Below, piece after piece: positions 12,443 through 24,400 of a DNA stretch of 64,000 nt. The notes below the pieces were generated by a model. That model saw only the letters and a program-made list of their open reading frames with translations. It did no database searches and was not told the origin of the DNA. The DNA comes from Acanthococcus lagerstroemiae (lineage: Eukaryota; Arthropoda; Insecta; Hemiptera; Eriococcidae): NCBI GenBank assembly GCA_031841125.1, contig CM063106.1, positions 1,612,001 to 1,676,000 of the forward strand. The letters are read 5' to 3'. The stretch's first letter is position 1. Every line of letters begins with the position of its first letter. The translations under genes were made by a program, and so were the position numbers.

Positions 12443-15400
12443 CCCCCTCCTTTATATTTATACTTTCTATTTCCAAAGAAATTTCCTAACAATCTTATAG
12501 ATTAAACTGTATACCAGTCGGCAGTTATTCATTATTCTCGCACTTTGTTCATCCTGTGAGCGATTGGAATGAAAATCGACATTTTTTGCTGGCTATCTTG
12601 CATTAGGGTAGTTCTACAGGAATGTCGACTACTTCTGTAACTGGTAAATATCTCGCTTTCTATGAATGCTATTTGGAAAATTTTGATGCCAAAATTTAGA
12701 GAATAACGTCCTCTACATTGTCCATATGTCAAACATATTTTATCCTCACCCCTTCACCTCTAGAACTTGACTCAAAGGGGTCAAAATCCCATCGTGGTGA
12801 CCGTCACCGTCTACGATTTTTAGTTTGTTTTATTGAAAACGAATGATTTGTATAGGTACATTTTTGTTTAAACGAGTACGGTAACATTGAGCGGGATAAA
12901 TGGAAGTATACATTGGCAACAATGAATACGCGTCCGGTGCTTCTTGTTTCCAAATATGTGACGTCAGTGCAGTGTTACCATCTCTTTTTTTTTTGTGGTG
13001 ATCATGTTTTCAATTGGTTGTTTGAGTGCCTCTTGCAAATTTTGAATGCAGAAAGTGGTAATGTTGTTCTCCGGAATTATCACATGATTATCCATTGGTG
13101 AAATTACTGATCGCGCCAAATACGTCGTCTTGATAGTAAATTTAGTTGATCAACTCAGGAGAATTTTACTTCGTACTTCTAAAAAGTTCCATCGTAATAA
13201 CCATCATTTTCCAGCCACAAACATCGAAATTATCTATGTAAAGTTCGTCTCAGTGAAGGGCAAGTTTGCCTGAAGAACCGCACATCTTTACTTCTTTCTA
13301 TGAAATTGTTAATGGTTGACCGGGTGGAAAAACATTAAATTTTTTCCATCGTGGTGATCTTCCTTCGTAGTGCCAATGATATCTTAAAAAGTCCCTGTAC
13401 CCCCTTCCCATGGGGTCTGCTGTATGCTCAATGTGTGTAATATACTTCGGTCAGTACATAATAAAGACCCATGAAAAAATAAGATGAAAAGAATTGATTA
13501 AATTAAACTAAAAAAAATGTACTCAAAATAGTCCACATTTCTGTAGAATTACCCATATAATATTTATATACTAGTCTTAGCATCCCACTTACCACGTGTT
13601 ATTAGCGGACAAATTTTTTAGCTGAACTATTTCCCCTCTCTCTTTCTAAGTACATACAATATTTACGCTTTTTACAGAAGTACCTACAAACTGTGCCTTC
13701 GTTTCCTGTATGGCACTTTTATGAGGTTACAGGATAGACTTTTACTTATACGCAGAGATGTGTGTGAATCCAGAACTGACTTTGGTTTAGAATCTCAATC
13801 CGAGGAATCATTTTCCTTTGAATTCGCATTCTGAATTTTGTTTTCTATAGAATTCGCAGTCTGAGAATCCGAATTCGGAATTTTTTCCCCCTGTATTCGG
13901 ATCCTTTTTTTTTTTTTGGATTCTGGAATCCTCTTTTTAGTAAGCATTTTAGTCCTCGGATTCGGATTATAGAATCCACTTTTGAAAAAGAAAAAAAGAA
14001 AAAAAAGAATCTGAATGCCTGAATTCGAATTCTTCTTGGATTCTTGGATTGTAGAATCTGCCTTGCTAAGATGTGAATTCAGATTTTCTGATTCAGAAAT
14101 ATATTGGCACAGAATTCGAATGAATTCGAATTTTCGAATTCCGAATCACTCGATCGCGGATTCGAATTCTAAAACTAGGAATAGTTTTCTTTTTGAATTC
14201 TTTTCAACTCTGCTCGTACGTTAAGTACCAAACCGATGGACGAATTGTAGTAACAGTACTAGTCAGCGGTGCTGTGACCCCCTAAACCGTCTGAGGAAAA
14301 CCCCCCTCATGAAGTATAGAATGACCCCCTCACCCTCATGAAAATGATGACCTACGAGCCGTGATTTTTGAGATTTCCTGATTTAAATTTTGAACCCTAC
14401 CCCTATGGCCTATTCTCTAAAATCAACCACAAAGTTGAATATTATGCTACACGACAGTAACAGCGACAGGCTTCTTGATAATTTAATGTATTACAAATTC
14501 TCAAAGATATGCAGATTTTCCACCATGAAAATTTAATGAAAGAAAATTACACCACAGAAGCCCAAAGTTTATGTCAGTATTATAATATTGATAGTGATGC
14601 CATTAAGAGGGAGTTAGAAGAATTCAAAGTTATCTATAAATCCATGGAAAAAGACATTGATGTTTCCGACTTGCTTCCGATTCCAAAAGTCAAAAAAGGA
14701 AGAGGAGAAGAAATACAAGTAGAACAAGAACTGGAAGAAAAAGAGGAGCAGCAAACTGATGAAGATGATGCGGACGAAGAAGCAGAAAATGTTGAATTTT
14801 TCATCCTGAGAGGTTTTATAAAACCATTTAGGTTGCTGGCACAACTATCGAGTTTTAGCAATTTAAGTGTACTGTATAAAATTTTGGTATCTCTCGCTGT
14901 TACAAGTTGCTCTGCCGAAAGAGCCCTCAGTAAAGAAAAAATTATTAAGTGTCCCATGCGAAGTACAATGCTAGATGAGTGGATGTCGGCCATGATGATT
15001 CTAGCAGCGGAAAAGGACGTACTAGATACTATATCTAATGTTGAAATAATTGATAAGTTGGCAGAAAAATCGTTTGCGTATGAAGCGCTGATTAAGAAAT
15101 AAGTTTGTAATGTAGTATTAACATACCTATATTATACCATTTAAACTGTTTTTCAATATGCTCACTGGTTTTTTATTCGTTTTTTTTCCCGTTTTTCACC
15201 GTTTTTTTTTTTTTTGGCGCCCCCCCCCCTAAAATAGTTCTGAGTATTCATCCTCAGAAAAAGTCTCTCACAGCACCGCTGGTACTAGTGATGAAACGAC
15301 AAGGATATTATTTTGCTGTTTAGTTCCAATATGTAGGTGGGTTATTCTTCAAGAATGGTGATATTTCAGTTCACAGCAGTTCTCTCACAAGTTATTAATG

Positions 15401-18400
15401 ATACTTACGGGCATTTTTTTTTGGTAACTTTTTCAAGCTTTCAGAAGAAATTTTGGTAAACTAGATATGCTAAAATGTCCGTCGGCGTAGCTGCCCCTCT
15501 AATAATTTTTACTAATATTTTTTATAAATTTTCAAGCTATAGGTACAGTGGCGTACGCAGGATTCAGTCAAGGTGGATGTCCAAGAGAAATTAAAGAGAA
15601 TTTATGGGGAGAAAAAGGGGGGTCCGCCCCCGGAAAATCTTGTCATGATAGTATGATAGTATGGTACACTACAGCTAAAAAGTGATAAAATCGGAGTCTC
15701 CTCGTAATCGTGATGTACCTACCTTTTTCTTCTCGTTTTTCATTTTCCTCCTTTTATTTGTCTTTCTTCTTTCTTTTTTATTCACTTTTTTTTTTTTTTT
15801 TGTTTTTTTTGGTCGAAGGAGGTGTTCAGACACCCGAAACACCCCCCGTGCGTACGCCACTGAAGTTATACATTAGAACAAACTGGCAATATAAAAATAA
15901 TACTACTTTAGATAAATGAATGAATCAGTTGGTAACATTGACATTGCATCTTCACAGATGCGAGTTAATATTGCCAACCTTGAAAGTTGTCTCTCAATTT
16001 TTTGTCTTTCGGCATCGATCTTTTTCAACCAATCACAAAACAGGATTTCCAGATATTTTTTGTTGCAGTTAATCGTCAAACTGTGCTTTGTTATAAGAAT
16101 TCGGTTCAGCTATCAAATCTCGGTTTTTTGTACTGACACTAATAGATTCGCGGATTTTCGTTTAAAATTGTGAATTAATAAAAAAAAGTCTTTCGGCATG
16201 CGGTTCTTCCTACCCCGATCATACACATGCACCACCAAAAATAAAGTCATCAGTTGAAGTGGTTAGCATGTCTTTGTTGATTATTCACGAAGTCGTTTGA
16301 TTTTGAATCTACGATAGCGCAGCAGAATACATTTCGTTTGCTATTGTCTTTCGACGTGGACTTTTTTGTTTGTCTTTCGGCATGGCATTTATCATTATGA
16401 TTGCCATACCAAAATACAAAATCCCTCACTATTGGCCTAATGTTACCAATATGTTATACAGAACGCCTCTTAACGACTCCCATCAAAAAGGTTCAAATAT
16501 CCCCTAATAGGTACTTTTCTCCGTGAAAAAATATGCCTACCTGAAATATCAACAGTTTTGAAGAATGACCCAGGAACCACATAAGTACGGGGAACAGGAT
16601 ACTACCTACTTACTAGTTACTACAAGAGCGAAAACTGAGCGAAAATAGTAAAGCCATCGTCTAATCGGCGCCATTGTTTGTAGTAATACCTATTTCCCCA
16701 ACTGCTTTTTTCTAGGCTATTAACGTTCGTAGTATATACTACTCCAACCTTCAAAAAACCTGCCCAGAAATTGTAATCTCGAATCTTTAGGTAGTATATA
16801 GCATAACTGAGATACGAAAAACATCTAAGTACCTACGTATACAGAATATGGTTTTGTTAAATTAAACTGTAAAATATAGCAAACTATCTATGTCCTCCTC
16901 ATCATAGCACTCGCTTACATTCCTCCTCACTTTCCCCCTCATTAATAATGAAGCCTTTCTTAGAGCTGCCTCACATGCGAAAAAACCACATTCCAAGTAA
17001 CGATAGCACCAAGTTACTCAGTTACACGCTAGAGTTCGTCTCTTAATAAAAATGATTTAAATAATACGAGCAGGTAAATAGGTAGGTATCGCAATAGGTA
17101 ACAGAAATAAATAGAGATTCTAGTTCGAGCTTTCCAAGAGTTATGAAACGGTGCGGTGCGAATGCTTAGTGTGGTGGGACGTATGGCGATGCACACATGC
17201 TAAAGTGGCCCCTGAGACACCGCACCCCCGGCACCGGAAACTACTCTTTCGGGCATCGCATCAGTGCCCACTGGGCGGTGCAAATGCTTACCTACATCTC
17301 TAATGTTATTTGTTATTATTAGCAGTTAAGTATGGTATATTTACACGTTAGATCTTTTGATTTAGGGTTACAGAGGCTATACCGGCAAAGTTGGACTTAT
17401 AGTAACAACAGGGTAACATCCAATATTGGTGAAGTTTCTTCAAGTTTACTATTTGGCATTTCCGAGAGATGCGTCGCCTTTGGCGGATGTTTTGGAAAAC
17501 TCAAATAGCCCCCTTTTCTGTCGATGACAATAAAATATTTTTCGTTACGTTACCGTTTAGATGAAGTTTTATAAAACGTACACGCTAATTTTACGGGCAT
17601 GTCACGCTATCATTCCAATTAAAGCGGAAGAAAATTGACGAATTTGCATAAAATTGAAAATCCGATTCTTTTATTAATGAGATCAGTGGCGTAGCCAAGG
17701 GGGGATTAGGGAGATAAATCCCCCCCCCTTGAGATGAGAATTTTTATATGCTGGCAGTATCACAGTAAATGCGCGAAATGGAACTTAAATTCAGATGCAT
17801 AATTGAAGTTGAAAAGCACAACATACTGATACGGTAATGTAAGAACATACAGTTCATATTAGGTATACCCCCCCCCCCCCCCCAATAGAAAAATCCTGGC
17901 TATGCCACTGAATGAGACTACGGACTATCATGGAACGGTTGCATCGCGCTCTGGTTTGCTTGGAAATGTCAGTATTAGCTAGTAACCTGGTACATTGTAC
18001 ATGCTATCGAGTCCGGAAATGAGTGACTTCCGACAAATAAGTGTGACAGTTTTTGCAACAAATTGCACTTCACGACTGTGTTGCATATGTATGAACTTCT
18101 GTTGTATGTGTATAGTAGTGACCCCTAAAGCTTCAAAAGTTTGTCTAAAAATGCTGATGTCGTGATATGCAACCAATGGCGGGGTGAGGGCAAACTGCCA
18201 GAAGGCGCGCATGTGTACGCTATAAGCTAGTTTTAAAACAAAATATGCCGGAAATGTTCAAACAGGAGCGTTTAAGCACGTGGTTGCGTCATTCAAAACT
18301 CGGTTACAAAAATAATGCGAATGCGCATAACGACAGAAATTCTCGCCAGTGGTTGTTTACATTTTCTCCGGCATCTCTAGCTAATTCAAGATACATTGCG

Positions 18401-21400
18401 CTTACAAAGTTTTATTAATCTAGTAGGTATTACTTTTTGGTCAACGTGTATAAGTTACATGAGTTACGCCCTACAGTTATAGTTAGGATATTCTCCGAGA
18501 ACTTGCCTTTGTAACATCGCATTTTATTCTCAGTAACTTGTGTACAGGGTGTTGCAGAGTACGGTACATGCCTCCTCCCCTTCCATCAACTGAGTAATTA
18601 GCCAACTCATCCTAGATACGGACACACGGAGAAATTAAGTACAGCATTAATGCAAAATAGATACATTGCTGGACCGTATTGGTAACAATACAAGACAAAT
18701 TAGGGCAACCTACTGAAAGAAATTAAATATTACCACAATCGGATCAGCAGCAGGACGTTCAAAAAATCGATTTTAATAAGAATTATGTACATTCAAATAT
18801 TTTTACGCGTAATTTTTTAAATTTTTCCTGAAAATTGATTATTAGATCCTGAGATTTCTTTGCCGTGACCGATTCCCCAATGCACAAAATCCCACCAGTT
18901 ACCCGGGTAACCAAAGAGGAACAAGGGTAATCTGAGGGTAAAAATGGGTAACTTTTCCGCGGTTAACTGGGTAACTAGAGGGTAACTGATTTGCATCGGA
19001 TCCCTCTTTCATATCCTTTAGAAATATTCCTTTACCTCAGCTTTCGATCTATTTTGATTATCTAGTTTGAAAATGTTGATAAATGCGAGGCCTTACATAG
19101 AAAATTTTAATTTCCAGTATTATGTATTCCAAGTATTAAGCCTATTACCAAAAGGAGCCAGATAAACTAAAAAAATCGCGGCGGTAAGAAAACTTTCATT
19201 TTCATATTGTTCATTTTTTAAAATACATTTTTGAATGTAAATTTCAATTGCATTTATTAACATTTTCAAACTCGAATACTAAAACAGGTACACATACGAG
19301 TACGAGGCCAAGGAGTGAGTATTCGTAAAGTGTATGAAGGAAGGAATCATGTACTGTAAAAAAATAATTGGGCCCAGAGAACAGATTTCATGAAAAAGTG
19401 AAAAATATGAAAAATTTGTACATAGTTTTCATGAACATCGATTTTGGGAACACCCTGTTTATATAACTGGTTTTTATTTTATAATATTTTTTCCCCCTAA
19501 TATTTGTCATAACTGGTTTCTATTATTACCAAAAAGTTCCTTCAAGCTACCTTTTGGCAAGGCTAAGAAGAAAATAATTCCACGAATGTTGTACCTAATT
19601 TTTTCAAATGCCCGTATCTTTGCCCCTTCAAAAGTCACAGCGGACAAATTATATTTGCACGTTGTGAGGATTAATTGCCTACTTACTCTATTGACTGGGG
19701 TTCACGTACTTGAGGTACCCTGTGTGTTGGGGTAGTTGGGAAAGTGACTTTTTCTTCACTAGCAGCACATTGTACGCCGGGGTTCTCTGGAATCGCAAAT
19801 CATGTTCATCGCATTGCTGATCACCCATACAGTTAGAATCTACATCTTATAATAAACCAAATTGTACTTGAGATCTTGATCTATACATTCGGTACCTTAC
19901 CTTAATGAATGGCAGATCATAATAGGGACATCAGGCCAGGCGATGAACAAGAGGGGGTGAGGTGTGTGAGAGTTTCTTGAAACATTTTCCTCACAAGTTG
20001 AGTCGCTCGATGTAAAATTTGAAAAAATATTTCGTTAATTTCACATCGACAAATTGAAAAGGATAACGAAATTAAATGGGCCTTTTGACAACTAAAAGTT
20101 CAAATATTTATGTACTTATTCGAGTTTGCCCCACCGCGTTGGATAATTTTTCTGCTACCACTGTTGCCATATGCGACCGTTTCCAGTCTTTATTTTGTAT
20201 GCATTGGCGGGTATAGTATTAGCAAATCGGTCTTACTTGCGCATCATATTGGAGAAGAACACGATTTCATTTCAAATTTTTGTCGTTGTTCGACCGTATT
20301 AGAGGCTCTCATTATTTCATTTCTCAACTATGGCGTCGGCTTTGGTATTAAGTATGTTCAAGTAGTAAGGCCCTTTTGCCGGTATTGGTCGTCAGGCCTA
20401 CGGTACAATACCAATATTGTAGTAGTCAACGTCAACACGTATGTATTCGGTAGGTACTAGGTACTCGATCAAGTACAGAGGCAGTAAATTAATATAACAG
20501 GCGACGGTGACGATCACACAGTCAACGAAGACGATGAAAGTAATTACTAATTAACACACGGATAGATATAAATTAATATAAGAATAAAGCCAATAGGATG
20601 TGAGGGTAAAGTGTGGGGAGTGTGAGCATTATACTTACGTCCAGTGAGAGGGTGCATTAAAGTTGGGTGAGTGTTGTTCAAGTTTGTTGTAGGTTTAGGC
20701 TTGCTAACCTTGGTGTTACTTTTGGCGAATTCCAGTCTGATTGTCTGCGGCATATCTGGATCGAATCTGACTCCCTGCTGTCAAGGAAACACAGATCAAC
20801 AATCGAATAATACCATGTATATCCGCGTATTAATATTATAAACCTTCCGACCATTACATTGGCCCTATTTATGCTCGTAGAACGAAATTTACTCGTGCGT
20901 ATCGCGTGCCCGAACGACGTACGATATTTGGCTAATGTGGGCAGCGCGCTCCGAGATAACCAAAACTTTTTTCGTAGGTATCTTTCATATTTTAGGCATT
21001 GAAAATCGGGGAACCAGCGGCGACGTTTGTGTTTGTTGCTGGTACTTTCAACTTCAATACCCACGGCAACAGATGAGAACCTCGGGGAGGCTCTCACCGT
21101 TAGTTTTTAAAATACACTAGGGAGTTCTTGCACTCTTTCGCCAACTAATACCGTCTTCCGGTAAATGCCACGACAGCGATACCGACTTCTTTGATCTAAT
21201 GAATCAAGTTTTTGTATATTTCCACCCACCGACCGCGTATTCCTATTTAAATAATGTAAAATGGAGAGTATTCGTCATCAGTCCCGTGGCAGTCGCTTGA
21301 TTCTTTTGACGAAATACGGTAACGGATTGCTGTACCGGATTCCGCCGTTACACAATATCACGCGACTGCTTCTGAACCTAAGAAAAAGTCGCGATTCGAC

Positions 21401-24400
21401 ATTTAGCCGAATGCGTTATCCATTACCTGAGCACTATATGAACTCACTATTTTCCGTTAAGATCATTACTACGATGTTATTCAATCGAAGTACATACAAG
21501 AAACTACGATAGTACGAGTAGGTAGTTACACGAGTATATGTACACATTAAATTTCAATTCTTGAAACGTATTTACTATTTATTCCATTCGTACGAATAAG
21601 TAGTAGGTAGGTATACGATAGCCCGCCGCAATCGCCGGGCCCCTGGTAACCTTCAAATATAGGTAACCAAATGTAGACGAGATGGGAGCCTTAAAATACC
21701 GTATTATACCTATATTCCTACATATAAAAACATTGCTGCGAGAGTAGCGTACTCTTGACAGCGTGGCGTGGGTAACAATAGAGCATACCCAACAAAATAG
21801 CGATAACACACCTGTAAATCTTGTTTAGCTGCTTCAGCTCCTGCCCTTGTTTGGAACGTCACAAATCCGACCGGCTATAAAACATAAACAAACTATGTAA
21901 TATTGTTTTTTTCCTTCGCGCTTCAATGTAAAATAGCCTACGAATGTTTAATTAGAATATAATAAGTATTCGAATAACCTACTATTAGTAAATACTTATG
22001 CTTTAAAACAAAATGTTCGAAACACCACTCCTGGTGGTAGCTGTGGAATCATTCACACCACCATTTATGGATTAGTAATCAGTGGCGGATCTAGAAATTT
22101 TCCTAAGGGGGGTGGGGGCGTGATTTGTTTTGAAAATAAAACTTTTTCCACCTCCGCCCCCTTAAAATCCGAGATGCATTTCTCAGTTGATTCTTGATAT
22201 ATTCTGAAGTCCACACATGACTACAGCACTGCAAGTGTACACTTTGCTATATTTCTAGTTATATAATGTACTTCCGCAATGTTTTTTTTAATTTCTTCGG
22301 GTCCAAGGGCCAAAGGGGTGTCAAACTCCCCCCCCCCTCCCCATAGATCCGCCACTGATGGTAATTTATTGATGAAATAATTTTAGCTGCCTTCTACAAA
22401 GTAGGCATTATGTACACCATTTAACAACTTGTGTCTTTGGTAGTTACACGGCAACACACAAGTGTAGGTAGGCAACAGACAGATACCTAGCCTAGATACT
22501 CGAGTTTTAACGTGATTCTCGAACAAGTATAGACAAATATGTAGGTATTCGTAAGTAGATCTATTCGTAGGAACACTATACGTACCGACGCGGTTTTTCC
22601 GTTTTTACTCGTAACTTTCAATAGCGAACCTTCATAACCCTACAAACAAACAAGACCAATATCGATGAAAATAAATAAAAATTAGGTACCTACCTACTTA
22701 TAATTAAACGCTTATACGTATTACCTACTTATTTGTTCGAGAAATATTTCTTCAACCGGTTAGAGCTAGTTTGGTAGAAAATTACAAGTAGGTACCTACG
22801 TAATAACTGTAGGTATATTTCTATTATGGATCGATCTATTTGCATTTACAAAATAGGTATAACTTTTTTAAAAAATATTTCTTCTATACCTACTTCCCGG
22901 GTACCACACGAAAAAATTAAAGATCATTCCGTAGGGTCGCAAATCTCCCAATGTGCAACCCTGCCGAGAGGGGGGGGGATACACCGGACCCGGACTTTCA
23001 AGGGGGTCCGATATTTATAAAAGGCCTGAATCCCAATCATACTCTACATTGAATCAGCAATCGCTCCTTCACCATGAAAGAAACCTCCTATCTCGTAGCT
23101 TATAATTTTTTCCCATTTAACAAAAGAACAAATTGAACTGTGGAAGGAGAGGGGGGCCTATGGAAATTCTCCTAGCCCCCATTTTCTCTCTACAAGGCTG
23201 CCAATGTGGGACACTTTTTCATTTCCCGAGACCACGAGGATGTCCGCTATTGAAAAGTTTCACAACGTAGAATTCTATATTCAGATTTTTTTTTGCTGCC
23301 TACCGAATGTAAAATACTAAATTATCAATTCTACCCGAAAGAACTAAGTAAATTCTTAACTGAACGAAAGACAAAGGAAAAATAAGGACGAAGAATTTCT
23401 CTCGAACTCGTTGGATATTATTTTCAAATTCTGACCATCATAAAGTCAACGTTCGATAACCTATTGAGAATTCGAACAGAGCCCAGTATCAGAAATATGG
23501 CAAATTACAAATAAGTACGGGAGTGTATAATTATATTGTGTAAATAATGCCGCGATTCCAGTGATCGTCGAATACTTCATCACTGCATCGTATGATCAAC
23601 TGAACCTAAGTTTTCTGGTTAAGAAGTTGTTCGTAAAATCGTTGAATTTTCCTTTGTTTTTGGAATATATATTCACTACGACCGCGATCCCCGATATAAT
23701 ACTATAGGGGATGGCCCTTTGGCTTTGTTTACGTATTTTGCCACCAAGTTAGATAAAATTGATAAAAGTCACTGAATAATTTTGCACTTTTTTCAAGTTA
23801 AACCGAGTTTGTGATAATCGGTGGTGAAAAGTTGACTATTATTACTAAATTTAATTAGAAATAACGTAAATCCAAAACACATAGTTCAAAATGTTGACCT
23901 ACTTACTAGTATATTCAATTTTCAAATTGTAATAATTCGCGAGAGAATGTTTGAAATTATGTGGAAATTGCTTCATAAAAATATAAATACCGTTTCCTAC
24001 AAATTTTATTCTTATCATTTTTCACATAATTCCGCTTACTTTCGAGAAATTTTGACCTAAATGGAAAAATTCGTTAACTTCCCATTAGACTACATGTATT
24101 TCATTTTGGTTCTTTCCCCCAATATTGATAACAAGCCTTCTGGTGACGTCATGTGTCACTGCCGTATAGTAGGTACATACCTACTTAGATATCAGAACCG
24201 TTTAGTTCCTGCCCTATTTCAGAAAAAGGTGAATGAAGAAGGAGTTTGGCTTGGGCAAGCTGACATCTTTCGCTTCTACATTTTACTCTCGAGGCACAAC
24301 AAAATAGGTTGAGTATTTTCTATCCTAATTTTCATAACGAAAGTTCACTTGAATCAAGAAGAAAAGTTTTGACAGTCAATATTGCAAAGGACGACCATAA

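Larger units (their letters stand above)
9825..20638 (-). other. 10.8-kb intron rich in DNA transposons
   Basis: The intron separates HPLTG-H from LGTHPFF within one His codon. It hosts a foldback MITE (11103-11282), a CT microsatellite, a GAATTC-rich tract, a hAT element with transposase fragment, two hAT-like MITEs and a GGTAAC-rich MITE. The 116-codon open frame near 20110-20460 has no recognisable domain. Confidence 0.85.
20775..22585 (-). other. introns flanking exon 21812-21874
   Basis: Two introns, 20775-21811 and 21875-22585. The first shows nothing recognisable. The second carries a 278-bp hAT-like MITE at 22080-22357. Confidence 0.8.

Noticed and set aside
20110..20460. 116-codon plus-strand open frame
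   Set aside because: No domain, no splice context and no family resemblance; it lies in an intron of the cpo-like gene.
23010..23076. TATAAAAGG with a downstream ATG
   Set aside because: The frame after the ATG is about 20 codons and there is no sign of a gene. It lies inside an intron of the opposite-strand gene.
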